A DNA stretch of 42,713 nucleotides, from NCBI GenBank assembly GCA_002320815.1, contig DCLA01000005.1, forward strand, positions 264,789 to 307,501, given 5' to 3'. The stretch comes from Myxococcales bacterium UBA1660 (GTDB taxonomy: Bacteria > Myxococcota_A > Polyangia > Polyangiales > Houyiibacteriaceae). Within the stretch, counting starts at the first letter, position 1; the number at the start of each line of letters is the position of its first letter. The translations under genes were made by a program, and so were the position numbers. The notes beneath the pieces were generated by a model, which was given only the letters and a program-made list of their open reading frames with translations, was not told the DNA's origin and ran no database searches. Positions 7,891 through 17,374 of this stretch are shown here, piece by piece.

Positions 7891-10179
7891 ATGAAGCGCT
7901 GGGCGAAGCACTTCCTCACGGCCACGGTGGTCGTGAGCCTTGCAACGGGAATGAGTATCGCGGCCGTGGGCTGCGATGACGACGAGGCCGAAGCGGCCGG
8001 TGGAGGCGCGGGCGCGCTCGGGCCGGTCCACACCGATCTGTTGGCGAGAGCGCACCTGGCGGACATCGACCAGGCGGGCCTATTCATCGACTTCGGGACC
8101 GCGGCGCAGAACAAGTACACCGTCGGCGACTGGAACGCGGGCTGGGGGAGCCGGGGCCACGACGGCGACCGCACCTTCGCCAACGTCGGACGCCGGGGCC
8201 GGGTCTTCTTCCACGCCGACCAGGCCAGCGACCGCTACGTGACCCTCCAGGTGCGCCCGCGGGGCACCGGGGCGCTCACGCCCTACATCAACGGCGAGCA
8301 GATCCAGTCGATCTTCTTCGAGGGCGAGAGCTGGCAGGAGGTCGGCTTCGCGCTGCCCGCCGCCCACCTCCACGAGGGCGACAACCAGCTCATGCTCACC
8401 TTCGGGGGCGTGACCAACATCGGCGGCGAGGACGTCGCGGTGCAGGTGGACTCGGTGCGCATCTCCGAGGGGAGCTCGGCGCCGAGCGGCTCCTTCGTGG
8501 CGCCCGCCTGGGGCACCTACGTGGGCGCGGCCCTCATGGGCGGCGTCGAGAAGACCGCCATCACCTTGGCGACCCCGTCGACGGCGAGCTTCTACGTGGA
8601 GGTCCCGGAAGGCGGCAAGCTGACCTTCGCGGTGGCCCAGGAGGGCGAGGCCGGCGGCGAAGCGCGGATCCGCGTGCAGGCCGAGGGCGCTCAGGGCCGC
8701 GAGGTCTTTGCGCGCAACCTCGGCGCCGAATGGGAGCCGGGCGAGGTCGACCTGGCGTCGTTCGCCGGCAAGATCGTGCGCGTCGAGCTGCAGGCCACTG
8801 GCGGCCAGGGCCGGGTGGCCTGGGCCGAGCCACGGATCGTGGTGCAGCCCCGGGAGATCCCGGAGACCGAGTCGGCCAAGAACGTCGTCGTCGTGCTCTG
8901 CGACACCCTCCGGGCCTCGAAGCTGCGGGTCTTCAACCCGTCCAGCCGCGTGCGCACCCCGGTCCTCGACGAGCTCGCCGAGGACAGCGCGGTCTTCGAG
9001 GCCGCCCAGTCGACCGAGAACTGGACCAAGCCCGCCGTGGCGGCGGTGCTGACCGGTCTCCACCCGATGGACCACGGCGCCCGGACCCAGGGCGCGGTCC
9101 TCAGCGACGAGGTGACCACCCTGGCCGAGCACTTCGACGGGCAGGGCTTCGCCACCGGCGGCTTCATCGCCAACGGCTACGTCTCCGACCGCTTCGGCTT
9201 CGACCAGGGCTGGGACCGCTACAAGAACTTCATCCGCGAGCCCGGCGCCTCCAGCGAGGCCGAGGACGTCTTCCGGGAGGCCGGCGACTGGGCGATGGAG
9301 CACAAGGACGAGCGCTTCTTCCTCTACGTCCACACCATCGACCCGCACGTGCCCTACGACCCCGAGGACGAGTTCGTCTCCATGTACGACTCCCGCTCGG
9401 ACTACGCCGGTCAGGTGCAGCCCCGCATGACCGGGGAGCTCCTCCACGACGCCAAGCGGAACCCGCCGCGGGTGACCTTCACCGAGTCGGACATCACCCG
9501 CCTGCAGGCCCTCCACGACGGCGAGATCACCCAGCACGACCGGCACATGGGCGCCTTCATCGAGCGCCTGAAGGAAGCCGGCCTCTGGGAGGACACGGTC
9601 TTCGTCTTCGTCGCCGACCACGGCGAGGAGTTCCAGGAGCACGGCTCCTGGGGTCACGGCCACTCGGTCTACCAGGAGCTCCTGCACGTGCCCTTCCTGG
9701 TGCACCGCGCGGGGCAGGTGCCCGCTAGCCGGATCCCGACCCGCGTGAGCACCATCGACCTGGCGCCCACCGTCGTCGCCCTGGCTGGCCTGGAGCCCAT
9801 GAGCGGCATCGCCGGGCGCAGCCTGGTCCCGCTCCTCCACGGCGCGACCCGGCAGGGTCCGGAGCTGGCCATGAGCGAGTTCCTCGACGAGCGGCGGGTC
9901 ATGATGGCCGGTCCCTGGAAGCTCATCGTGCGCGGCAACCTCACGAGCAGCCTCTTCGACCTGGAGCACGACCCGGGTGAGAACACCCAGCTCGACCTCG
10001 AGTCCCACCCCATCGCGGCCCGCTACCTGCGCATCATGCAGGGGCAGTTCCTGGCCGCGACCGACCGCAGCGACTGGCTGAACGCCGAGCAGCGGCAGGG
10101 GCAGCGGCACACCGCCGGCGACGTCCAGATGGACGACGAGCTGCAGCAGCAGCTCCGCGAGCTCGGCTACCTGAACTAG
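7891..10179 (+). CDS. Sulfatase-fold lipoprotein with threonine at the nucleophile position
   Basis: This 762-residue protein has a lipoprotein signal with C28 (IAAVGCDDD). An N-terminal beta-rich region follows (about 60-320), then an alkaline-phosphatase/sulfatase fold from about residue 328 (VVVVLCDTLRA, first metal Asp). The motif that in sulfatases is C/S-x-P-x-R reads NWTKPAVAAVLTG, with T379 at the nucleophile position and no formylglycine Cys or Ser. The remaining metal site DHGEEFQEHGSWGHG is intact. By analogy with Thr-dependent relatives such as LtaS or phosphoethanolamine transferases, a phospho- or glycerophospho-transfer role at the cell surface is as likely as sulfatase activity. 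The ATG has a GGAGG 7 nt upstream. Confidence 0.8.
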   Translation: MKRWAKHFLTATVVVSLATGMSIAAVGCDDDEAEAAGGGAGALGPVHTDLLARAHLADIDQAGLFIDFGTAAQNKYTVGDWNAGWGSRGHDGDRTFANVGRRGRVFFHADQASDRYVTLQVRPRGTGALTPYINGEQIQSIFFEGESWQEVGFALPAAHLHEGDNQLMLTFGGVTNIGGEDVAVQVDSVRISEGSSAPSGSFVAPAWGTYVGAALMGGVEKTAITLATPSTASFYVEVPEGGKLTFAVAQEGEAGGEARIRVQAEGAQGREVFARNLGAEWEPGEVDLASFAGKIVRVELQATGGQGRVAWAEPRIVVQPREIPETESAKNVVVVLCDTLRASKLRVFNPSSRVRTPVLDELAEDSAVFEAAQSTENWTKPAVAAVLTGLHPMDHGARTQGAVLSDEVTTLAEHFDGQGFATGGFIANGYVSDRFGFDQGWDRYKNFIREPGASSEAEDVFREAGDWAMEHKDERFFLYVHTIDPHVPYDPEDEFVSMYDSRSDYAGQVQPRMTGELLHDAKRNPPRVTFTESDITRLQALHDGEITQHDRHMGAFIERLKEAGLWEDTVFVFVADHGEEFQEHGSWGHGHSVYQELLHVPFLVHRAGQVPASRIPTRVSTIDLAPTVVALAGLEPMSGIAGRSLVPLLHGATRQGPELAMSEFLDERRVMMAGPWKLIVRGNLTSSLFDLEHDPGENTQLDLESHPIAARYLRIMQGQFLAATDRSDWLNAEQRQGQRHTAGDVQMDDELQQQLRELGYLN

Positions 10180-10214
10180 GCGCCCGAGCCGCCGTCATCG
10201 GCAGCACCGACGAG

Positions 10215-10240
10215 ACCCCGCGTCCCCTTGGGCGCGGGGT
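10215..10240. terminator. Bidirectional terminator hairpin
   Basis: ACCCCGCG (10215-10222) and CGCGGGGT (10233-10240) form a perfect 8-bp stem with a 10-nt loop, followed by TTT on the plus strand. It lies between the convergent sulfatase-like and amidase genes. Confidence 0.65.
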
Positions 10241-10255
10241 TTCGCAATTGGGGTC

Positions 10256-11596
10256 TCAGGGGGTTCCCAGGCGCTCGGGGGCCTGGCCCAGGCAGCGCTC
10301 GAAGGCGCGGGCGACGGCGAGGAGCTCGGGCTCCCGATGGGCTCGCGCGACGAGCTGCATCCCCACGGGCATGCCGGCGCGGTCGGTCCCCACCGGGAGC
10401 GAGAGGGCGCAGAGGCCGAGGTAGGAGACCATGGCGGTGTTGCGGAGGCAGAGGAGGTTCTGCTCCCGGTAGCGGTCGGGATCCTCGAGGGAGGCCACCG
10501 TCGGCGGCGTGTTGGCGACCGTCGGCGTGATCAGCACGTCGACCTCGGCCAGCGCGCCGTTCGCCTCGGCGCCGAGCTCGCGGATCCGGTCCAGGCGGTA
10601 GAGGTACTCGTGGGTGGGCAGGTTGCCGGCGTCGCCGATGCGCGAGCGGACGTTGGGGTGGAGCGCCTCGAACCGGTCGGGGAGCTGCCGGCTCAGGAAG
10701 TGGTAGAGTTCGGCGGCGACCGGGCCCCCGACGCCGAAGAGCTCCTGGGCGCCCTCGACCATGCTCAGGGTGAAGGGGATCTCCAGGGCCCCGCCGAGCT
10801 GGAGGTCGGCGATGGCCGCCTCGACCGCCTCCGCCACGCCGGGCGAGAGCCGGGTCCAGAAGAGATCGTCCCGCCCCACGCCCATGCGGATGCCCGGCAG
10901 CGAGCGGTCCTCGATGCGCGGGCTCCGCGGGTCCAGGTCTTGGAAGGCGAAGATGGCGTCGTCCACGGTGCAGGTGAGGATGCCCGCGGTGTCCAGGGTG
11001 CGGCTCAGGGGCACGATGCCCTGGGTGGACCAACGGCCCGCGGTGGTCTTCAGGCCGACCGTGCCGGTCCAGGCCGCGGGGATCCGTACGCTCCCGGCGG
11101 TGTCGGTGCCGAAGGCCAAGCGCGCGCTCCCCTCGGCGAGGCTCACCCCGGCGCCGGCGCTCGACCCGCCGGGGACCCGCTCGCGATCCCATGGGTTCTG
11201 GGGCGTGCCGGTGTGGGCGTTGGTGCCGATGCCGCCGAACGCGAACTCCACCGTGTGGGTCTTCCCGGTGACCACCGCGAGTTGGTCCAGGGCGCGACGG
11301 ATCAGCGGGCCGGGCACGGTGAAGCGTTCCGGGAGGTCCACCCCGGTGCCCGCCGAGGTCGGGTACCCGGGGACTCCATAGAGGTCCTTCACCGACACCG
11401 GGATCCCTGCCAGGGGTCCGGGGTCCGCGCCGACGCTCAGCGCCGCGTCCGCGGCTTCCGCCGCCGCTCGTACCCGGTCGGGGTCCACGGCGCGGTAGGC
11501 GTCGTGGGTCATCGCAGCCAGGGCACCCTCGGCGAGATCCCGGGCGCGGACGGCGCCCGTGCGGAGCTGCTGATGGAGGGCGCGGAGGCTGTGCAT
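10256..11596 (-). CDS. Amidase signature family hydrolase
   Basis: This 446-residue protein belongs to the amidase signature family. The Ser-cisSer-Lys catalytic set is visible: the Lys in PVSVKDLYGVPG, the cis-Ser in the glycine/serine loop GGSSAGAG, and the nucleophilic Ser in TDTAGSVRIPA. The family hydrolyses amides, from simple amides to allophanate and Glu-tRNA; the substrate cannot be told here and GatB/GatC are absent. No signal peptide is seen, so it is cytoplasmic. The ATG at 11596 (MHSLRALHQQL) is used since the longer frame lacks coding character. It lies 54 nt after the transporter gene on the same strand and may belong to the same transcript. Confidence 0.88.
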   Translation of the reverse strand: MHSLRALHQQLRTGAVRARDLAEGALAAMTHDAYRAVDPDRVRAAAEAADAALSVGADPGPLAGIPVSVKDLYGVPGYPTSAGTGVDLPERFTVPGPLIRRALDQLAVVTGKTHTVEFAFGGIGTNAHTGTPQNPWDRERVPGGSSAGAGVSLAEGSARLAFGTDTAGSVRIPAAWTGTVGLKTTAGRWSTQGIVPLSRTLDTAGILTCTVDDAIFAFQDLDPRSPRIEDRSLPGIRMGVGRDDLFWTRLSPGVAEAVEAAIADLQLGGALEIPFTLSMVEGAQELFGVGGPVAAELYHFLSRQLPDRFEALHPNVRSRIGDAGNLPTHEYLYRLDRIRELGAEANGALAEVDVLITPTVANTPPTVASLEDPDRYREQNLLCLRNTAMVSYLGLCALSLPVGTDRAGMPVGMQLVARAHREPELLAVARAFERCLGQAPERLGTP

Positions 11597-11650
11597 GGCG
11601 CCATTCAAAGCCGAGCCGAAACCGAACACAAGCCCCCCCGGAGGGACTCG

Positions 11651-12946
11651 TCAGCGGTCGGCGCGGGTGAAGGGGATGGCCAGGAGGAGACCGAGCAGGA
11701 GGGTGCCGCCGGCGGCCAGGGCGGCCAGGGGACGCGCGACCAGGGAGGCGACGATCATCCAAGCGCTCAAGGCGAGGAAGAGCAGGGTGGAGGCCGGGTG
11801 GAGCGGGTTGGCGGCTCGGCTGGGGTGGCCCGGGTCCCGGCGCCGGACGACGAAGACCCCGGCGGCGGTGAGCGCGGCGAAGAGCGAGAGGGTCACGCCG
11901 GTGTAGACCAGGAGCGCCTCGAAGCCGGCGGAGAGGGCCATGGCCGCCGCGAGTCCCCCGATGAGCAAGGTGGCCGCGGCCGGCGCTCGCGCCGCGGTCC
12001 CGCGCTGCAGGAACCCCAGCCCGGGGTGCCGGCGACCGAGCGCCTCCGCCACCCGCGCGCCGGTCATCACCATCGCGCCCACGGTGCTCAGCAGCCCCAG
12101 GGCGATGAGGGCGCTGACCAGCCGGGCGGCGCCGTCGCCGAAGAGGGTGGCCGCCGCCACGTGGGCCACCTCGGTCTCGCCGGCGAGCGCGGACGCCGGC
12201 GCGGCCATGAGGAGCGCGGCGTTGAGCACCACGTAGAGCAGGGTGACCGCGCCGGCGCCCAGGGCCAGCGCTCGGGGCAGGGTCCGCGCCGGGTCGCGCA
12301 GCTCGCCGGCCACGTAGACGGCGGCGTTCCACCCGGCATAGGCGAAGCTCACGATCACCAGGCCTACCGCGAACTCGCCGGATAGCAGGGTCGAGCCGAC
12401 CTCGTCGGCGCGGTGGCCGAGGTGCGGGGGGTGTCCGCTGACCAGACCGATGCCCGCCATGCCTCCGATGACCAGGACCTTCACCAGGGTGAACGAGTCC
12501 TGGAAGAGCACCGCGCCGCGACCGCGCGCGTGGAGGACGGCGACCGCGGCCAACAGGACGAGCCCGCCGACCAGGGGCGAAGAGCCCCCGCCGAGCGCGC
12601 GATCGGCGTACTCGCCGAAGGCCAGGGCCGAGGCGGCGATGGGCGCGGCGAAGCCGACGACCACGGAGACGAAGCCGGCCACGAAGCCCACCCGAGGTCC
12701 GTAGAGATGCGTCGTCAGCGTGGTCTCGCCGCCGCTCTCCGGGTAGCGCACCGCGAGCTCGCCGTAGGCGAGGGCGCCGCAGAGCGCGAGCACGCCCCCG
12801 AGGAGCCAGCAGAGGAGGACCGCCAGGGGCGAGCCCAGGTCGGTGAGCAGGTGCCCGCTGGTGGTGAAGACCCCGGTCCCGATCATCGACGCGATGACCA
12901 GCAGGGTCCCCGTCCGGCCGCTCATCGCCCGCTCGGCGTCGCTCAC
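11651..12946 (-). CDS. APC-superfamily amino acid permease
   Basis: The product is a 431-residue membrane protein with about 12 hydrophobic helices. Its first helix carries the APC substrate motif SMIGTGVFTTSG, followed by helix 2 and the YPESGG loop typical of amino acid/polyamine/organocation permeases. It most likely imports or exchanges an amino acid or amine at the inner membrane. It starts at a GTG whose bases overlap the TGA of the capA-like gene (GTGA), so translation is coupled. Together with the amidase downstream it suggests uptake and hydrolysis of an amide or amino compound, but this is inference. Confidence 0.85.
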   Translation of the reverse strand: MSDAERAMSGRTGTLLVIASMIGTGVFTTSGHLLTDLGSPLAVLLCWLLGGVLALCGALAYGELAVRYPESGGETTLTTHLYGPRVGFVAGFVSVVVGFAAPIAASALAFGEYADRALGGGSSPLVGGLVLLAAVAVLHARGRGAVLFQDSFTLVKVLVIGGMAGIGLVSGHPPHLGHRADEVGSTLLSGEFAVGLVIVSFAYAGWNAAVYVAGELRDPARTLPRALALGAGAVTLLYVVLNAALLMAAPASALAGETEVAHVAAATLFGDGAARLVSALIALGLLSTVGAMVMTGARVAEALGRRHPGLGFLQRGTAARAPAAATLLIGGLAAAMALSAGFEALLVYTGVTLSLFAALTAAGVFVVRRRDPGHPSRAANPLHPASTLLFLALSAWMIVASLVARPLAALAAGGTLLLGLLLAIPFTRADR

Positions 12947-14256
12947 GGGAGCTCCAGCCAGGTGGGCTCGCCCTCGCGACAGTCGCGGGGCACGAGCCCG
13001 CTCACGCGCACCAGGTGGTCCCGGCGCCGGTCGATCCAGTCGGCCACCTCGCCGCGCCAGGGCTCGGGCCACGCCGCCGGCAGCTCCAGCGCCCGCCCAC
13101 ACGCGGAGAGCGGCGAGAGCGTGAAGGCGACTTCCTCGCCGGGGAGCCCGGCGTGCCAGCGGACGAAGCGGTCGTCGCCGCTCCAGGTGGGCAGGAAGCT
13201 CAGCTCGAGCTCACCGTCGCGCAGCTCGACCCGCGCGACCAGCCCCTCGCGGGTCTTCGGGGAGCGGATCTTGGGGAGGTCCTCGCCGTGGTGGCGCGGG
13301 TTCGCCTGGCGGCCCATGTCGGCCACGAAGTTCCCCAGGCCCCAGGCCACCGGGACCCCCTGGACGCGCTCCACCCGCATCGGCACGTGGGTGCCGTGGG
13401 CGATGATCGCGTCGGCGCCCGCGGCGATCAGTCGGTCCACCCGCTGCCGCCACCGCTGCAGGGGCACTTCGCGGAGCTCGCCGACGAAGTGGACCACCAC
13501 GACCACCCGGTGGCGCTCGGCGGCGCGGGCGACCAGGTCGGGCGCTTCCTCGTCGAGGAAGGAGCGCGCGGCCTCGCCGGGGTCCACCCAGAACTTGTCG
13601 TGGGCGTCGTAGAAGGCCAGCACCGCCAGCGACCCGCCGGGACGCTCCTCGTCGCCGAGCACGATGGGCCAGCGGTGCTGCGGATGATGGCCCGCGCCGG
13701 TCACCACCAAGCCCGCGCGCTCGCAGCTCGCGATGGTCTCGGCGAGGCCTTCGCGCTCCTGGTCCAGCGCGTGGTTGTTGGCCAGCATCACCCCGTCGAC
13801 GCCGGCGCGGGCGAGGGCCTCGGGGAGCCAGGGAGGGCCCTGGAGATAGACCGGCGTGAAGCCGCGGCTCACGGGCTCCGCCGAGTCCAGGGCTCGCCGG
13901 CGGATCCGCGCGACCGGCGTCTCCAGGTTCACCAGGACGAAGCCGCCGGGGTCCGCGTCCCAGAGCCGGCGGATGGGCGCGAGGACCTCGGCGTAGGCGC
14001 CCGCCGGGTCGTCCGTGGCGTTCATCGAGTCGCGCACGGCCTCGCTGAGCAAGACGTCCCCGGTGATCCACACGGCGGGGTTCGCCGCCGGTGCGGCCGG
14101 CTCGTCGTCGGGGGGCGCGGCTTCGAGAGCCGGGGGCGGGGTCTCCAGCACCGGCGGCGCCGCGACCTCCGCCGGGGCTCCCGATGGGCGGGGGTCCCCG
14201 GCTCCCTGACACGCCCCGAGAAGCAGCGCGAGGGGCGCCGCGAGGGCGGACCTCAC
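12943..14256 (-). CDS. CapA-like metallophosphoesterase-fold lipoprotein
   Basis: This 437-residue protein starts VRSALAAPLALLLGAC, a lipoprotein signal. After a Pro/Ala-rich linker it shows the poly-gamma-glutamate CapA (PGA_cap) domain with calcineurin-like motifs: ITGDVLLSE (metal Asp), NLETP, ANNHALDQ, VVHFVGE and AHGTHVPMRVE with GLGNFV. CapA proteins act at the cell envelope in poly-gamma-glutamate synthesis, and many homologues are of unknown role. No capB/capC is near. The start GTG overlaps the preceding stop by 4 nt, and its own stop overlaps the transporter start in the same way. Confidence 0.85.
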   Translation of the reverse strand: MRSALAAPLALLLGACQGAGDPRPSGAPAEVAAPPVLETPPPALEAAPPDDEPAAPAANPAVWITGDVLLSEAVRDSMNATDDPAGAYAEVLAPIRRLWDADPGGFVLVNLETPVARIRRRALDSAEPVSRGFTPVYLQGPPWLPEALARAGVDGVMLANNHALDQEREGLAETIASCERAGLVVTGAGHHPQHRWPIVLGDEERPGGSLAVLAFYDAHDKFWVDPGEAARSFLDEEAPDLVARAAERHRVVVVVHFVGELREVPLQRWRQRVDRLIAAGADAIIAHGTHVPMRVERVQGVPVAWGLGNFVADMGRQANPRHHGEDLPKIRSPKTREGLVARVELRDGELELSFLPTWSGDDRFVRWHAGLPGEEVAFTLSPLSACGRALELPAAWPEPWRGEVADWIDRRRDHLVRVSGLVPRDCREGEPTWLELP

Positions 14257-14756
14257 GGCTCTTCGTCGATGACGTGGACCACGAGCTCGGCCTCGGCGCG
14301 CTCGCCCTCGGGCGTGGTCACCCGGGCCTCGATGCGCACGTCGCGCCCGACCACGCCCGCGGGGCTGTCGATGGCGAAGATCAGCTGGTCGCCCACCCGG
14401 AGCCAGTGGTCGTCCTCGGGCTGGACCCGGCGCTCGGTGAGCACGCGCTCGATGGGGATCCCGATCGACTCGTCGGTGGCCGCGTCGTAGCCCTCGATGC
14501 GCATCGTCAGCTCCTGCGGATCCAGGCCGTAGATCCGCATGGTCACGTCCACGTGCCAGCCGCCCTGGGGGCCATTGACCAGCTCGACGTCGCCGCCCTC
14601 GGTGACCTCCACGAAGCGGGTCACGCCGGTGCCCAAGACGAGGGCGGCTTCGACCCCGTCGGTCCCGTCGCTGCCTCCCGGGCCGCCGTCGGGCCGAGGC
14701 GTGTCGTCGTCGCCGCAGGCTGCCGCGAGGAGGACCAACGAAAGGAAGAAGCGCAC
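14253..14756 (-). CDS. Hypothetical lipoprotein, first gene of the CapA operon
   Basis: The product is 167 residues, starting VRFFLSLVLLAAAC, a short lipoprotein signal with C14, then an Asp/Pro/Gly linker and a beta-rich domain with no recognisable catalytic motif. It may be an Ig-like or carbohydrate-binding fold. The GTG at 14756 is preferred over an ATG at 14804 because it starts the signal peptide cleanly and lies 7 nt after a CAACCT that resembles the window's -10 elements. It is coupled to the capA-like gene by a GTGA overlap, so the two products probably work at the same place in the envelope. Confidence 0.65.
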   Translation of the reverse strand: MRFFLSLVLLAAACGDDDTPRPDGGPGGSDGTDGVEAALVLGTGVTRFVEVTEGGDVELVNGPQGGWHVDVTMRIYGLDPQELTMRIEGYDAATDESIGIPIERVLTERRVQPEDDHWLRVGDQLIFAIDSPAGVVGRDVRIEARVTTPEGERAEAELVVHVIDEEP

Positions 14757-14908
14757 GAGGGGCAGGTTGGCAAAGGCGCCCCTCGGGAGCAACCACCCGC
14801 TCATGACGAGATGTTCAGGCTTCCGGTGTCGGCGGAATCGGCCCGGCGGCGATGAAGCGAAAGCGGTCCCGGTGCGTCTGTTCGAACGCACCGCCCCTCC
14901 AGCCGCTG

Positions 14909-14914
14909 TAGACT
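14909..14914 (+). promoter_or_regulatory. -10 element of the kinase gene
   Basis: TAGACT, identical to the element before the P450 gene, lies 3 nt before the ATG at 14918 and 9 nt before an in-frame GTG at 14924. Transcription from it would start within or just before these codons, which favours GTG 14924 as the translated start. Confidence 0.5.
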
Positions 14915-14917
14915 CCG

Positions 14918-17281
14918 ATGCTCGTGACCGCCGCCGACGCCAAAGCTGCCCGCGCCACGCAGGACACGCTCCTGCTGGCCGCCCGTGCCGCCGCGGAGGT
15001 CTCCCCGACCGCGGGGACGGTGGTCGACGTGCTCGAGCACCACGCGCTGGGCCACTACTCCGAGGGGCTCCGGCAGTACCTCACCATTCGACTGGGCTCG
15101 GTGGAGAAGGGGCTGGAGGCCCTGGCCCAGATCCGAGAGCAGGTCGCGGCCATGGGCGTGGACGAGCTCCTGGAGCCGCCGGGCATCAAAGCCCGGGTTT
15201 TCCGCATGGCGCGGGAGCTTAGCGAGGCCGGCTCGGCACCCAAGGGGCAGCGGACCCTGGTCTGGTACCGGCCGCCGCCCCACCGGAGCGATCAGTACCT
15301 CTCCGGGCTGAGCCGGCTGCGGGCGGATCCCGTCGCAGCCGACCGCGAGCTCCTCGAGCTGCGCTACGCCCGCGAGCTCTCGGTGACCGAGATGGCCTTC
15401 GTCCTCCAGCAGGACGAGGGGACCGTCGCCCAGCGGCTCACGAAGGCGGAGGCCGACGCGCGCGCCCTCTTCGAGAAGGAAGGCCGGAAGCTCGACCTGC
15501 CCAAGGCGCTGCTCGAGGCCTTCGCGCTGGACCGAGTCGAGCGCGAGATCGCTTCGGCGGCAGTCCCCGAGCGCGACGAGGACGAGCCCTTCGTCCCCAT
15601 CGGCACGATCCTCGACGACCAGTGGGAGCTGGAGAAGTACATCGGCTCCGGTGGCTTCGCCGACGTCTACCGGGCACGGGACCTCGCCGTCCCCGGTCAC
15701 CACGTCGCGCTGAAGATCCTCAAGCGGAAGTCCCATGGCGCCAAGGCCAAGGAGGCGGCGCTGCGCGAGCTGCGGCTCATCGCGGCGGTCTTCCACCCCT
15801 CCATCGTGCAGTTCAAGGACCACGGCTGGCACCAGGAGCGCCTCTGGTTTGCCATGCCCTGGTACGAGGGCGAGACCCTCGAGGCGCGCCTGGAGCGGGA
15901 GCCGCTGACCCGCGAGGAGGCCAAGCGCATCTTCGTGCCGCTGGCCCGGGCGCTCTCGGCGATGCACGCGGCGGGCGTCCGCCACCAGGACGTGAAGCCG
16001 GACAACATCTTCCTGGCCCGCATCGAAGGCTTCGGGGAGCAGCAGGTGCTCCCGGTCCTCTTGGACCTCGGCGTGGCGGCCACCGACGCCGAGCTGGTGA
16101 TCGCCGGCACCCCGACCTACTTCGCGCCGGAGGTGGCGGCCCAGTTCGCTCACCGCGAGGGCGACCCCGTGCCGCTCTATCACATCGGTCCCGCCGCCGA
16201 CGTCTTCGCGCTGGCGCTCAGCCTGCGCAACGCCCTCGAGCCGTCGACGGCTCCGGAGGTCACCGGCGGGGCCATCGACGCCTTCATCCGGGACCGCTCG
16301 CTGGAGATGCCCGAGCTGCCGGCGAGCAAAGAGCTGAGCTTCCTCGAGCCCCACTTCGAGAAGTGGCTCAGCCTGGACCCCACCGAGCGGCCCACCGCCG
16401 CCCAGCTCGCCGACCAGCTCGAGGTGCTCACGCGACCCGAAGAGGTGCGCGCGCGCCGGATGCGGAACCTGCGCATCTTCGGCCCGCTCGCGGTGGCCTT
16501 CCTGGCCATCTTCGGGGTCGTCACCTACGAGCTCTGGAGTCAGGCCGCCGAACAGGCGGAGAAGACGGCGTTGCTCGAGGCCGAGCGCAGCTCGGCGCTG
16601 GAGAACCTCGAAGACGAGACCGAGCGGCGCGAGGCCCTCGAGGGCGAGATCGCCGACGCGCGCACCCGGATCGAGAGCTCCAACCTCGGCCGCACCGAGC
16701 TCGCCGAGCAGCTCGCCTCGGCCGAGGGGCAGCTCGGGATCACCCAGCGTCGCCTGACCTTGGCGCGCCGGGAGGCCGACCAGCTCGAGAAGCGGGTGGA
16801 GTCGATCAACGTCGACCTGAGCAGCGCGCGCTCGAACCTGGCCACCGCACGGAGCCGGGTCGAGTCGCTCGAGGCCTCCGGTCAGGCGACCGAGCGCCAG
16901 CTCACCCAGGCTCGCCGGGAACTGACCGAGGCCCAGGCCGAGGTGAGCGCTCGGCAGAGCGAGCTGCAGACCGCGCGGGCGGCCGCTGCGTCGGCGGGGG
17001 ACCAGCTCCGGCAGGCCCAGGCGCGCATCGCCGAGGTCACCTCCGAGCGCGACCGGCTCGCCCAGGAGAAGGCCCAGGCCGAGTCCGCGCTGGCGACGGC
17101 GCGGGCGCGCATCGCGGCGCTGGAGCGGCAGCTCGCCGGGCGCCCGACCACGACCACGCCGGCGACGCCGGCCACGCCGACCATCGAGGTCGGTCCGGGG
17201 GTCGTTCCGACGCCCGGCAGCGCGCTCGAGGGGACCGGCTCGACGACCACCGGCACCCGGCGACCCGCGGTTCGTCGCTGA
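14918..17281 (+). CDS. Ser/Thr protein kinase with sigma-factor-like N-terminus and coiled-coil tail
   Basis: This 787-residue protein has four parts. Residues about 30-185 are helical and resemble an ECF sigma factor: a region-2-like stretch, then LLELRYARELSVTEMAFVLQ running into a region-4-like helix-turn-helix. A eukaryote-like kinase domain spans about 236-500: P-loop IGSGGFADVY, VALKILK, catalytic HQDVKPDN with D358 and K360, DLG in place of DFG, and APE. A transmembrane helix lies at about 522-540. Behind it come some 190 residues of coiled coil rich in Glu, Gln and Arg, then a Thr/Pro tail. The kinase should act in the cytoplasm with the coiled coil outside. Whether the N-terminal domain still binds DNA or polymerase is unknown. 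The true start may be GTG 14924. Confidence 0.85.
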   Translation: MLVTAADAKAARATQDTLLLAARAAAEVSPTAGTVVDVLEHHALGHYSEGLRQYLTIRLGSVEKGLEALAQIREQVAAMGVDELLEPPGIKARVFRMARELSEAGSAPKGQRTLVWYRPPPHRSDQYLSGLSRLRADPVAADRELLELRYARELSVTEMAFVLQQDEGTVAQRLTKAEADARALFEKEGRKLDLPKALLEAFALDRVEREIASAAVPERDEDEPFVPIGTILDDQWELEKYIGSGGFADVYRARDLAVPGHHVALKILKRKSHGAKAKEAALRELRLIAAVFHPSIVQFKDHGWHQERLWFAMPWYEGETLEARLEREPLTREEAKRIFVPLARALSAMHAAGVRHQDVKPDNIFLARIEGFGEQQVLPVLLDLGVAATDAELVIAGTPTYFAPEVAAQFAHREGDPVPLYHIGPAADVFALALSLRNALEPSTAPEVTGGAIDAFIRDRSLEMPELPASKELSFLEPHFEKWLSLDPTERPTAAQLADQLEVLTRPEEVRARRMRNLRIFGPLAVAFLAIFGVVTYELWSQAAEQAEKTALLEAERSSALENLEDETERREALEGEIADARTRIESSNLGRTELAEQLASAEGQLGITQRRLTLARREADQLEKRVESINVDLSSARSNLATARSRVESLEASGQATERQLTQARRELTEAQAEVSARQSELQTARAAAASAGDQLRQAQARIAEVTSERDRLAQEKAQAESALATARARIAALERQLAGRPTTTTPATPATPTIEVGPGVVPTPGSALEGTGSTTTGTRRPAVRR

Positions 17282-17374
17282 CGGCGGGAGCGCCGCGACC
17301 GGGCGGCGGCCGCTCGACGCCGACCGCGGGGCTCGGCCATGGCGACCCCGCGGGATTGGCCTCAGGTCCGTCCC

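Noticed and set aside
10176..12385. Long frames on both strands over the amidase and transporter
   Set aside because: Repetitive Arg/Gly/Pro composition; the amidase and APC motifs lie in other frames.
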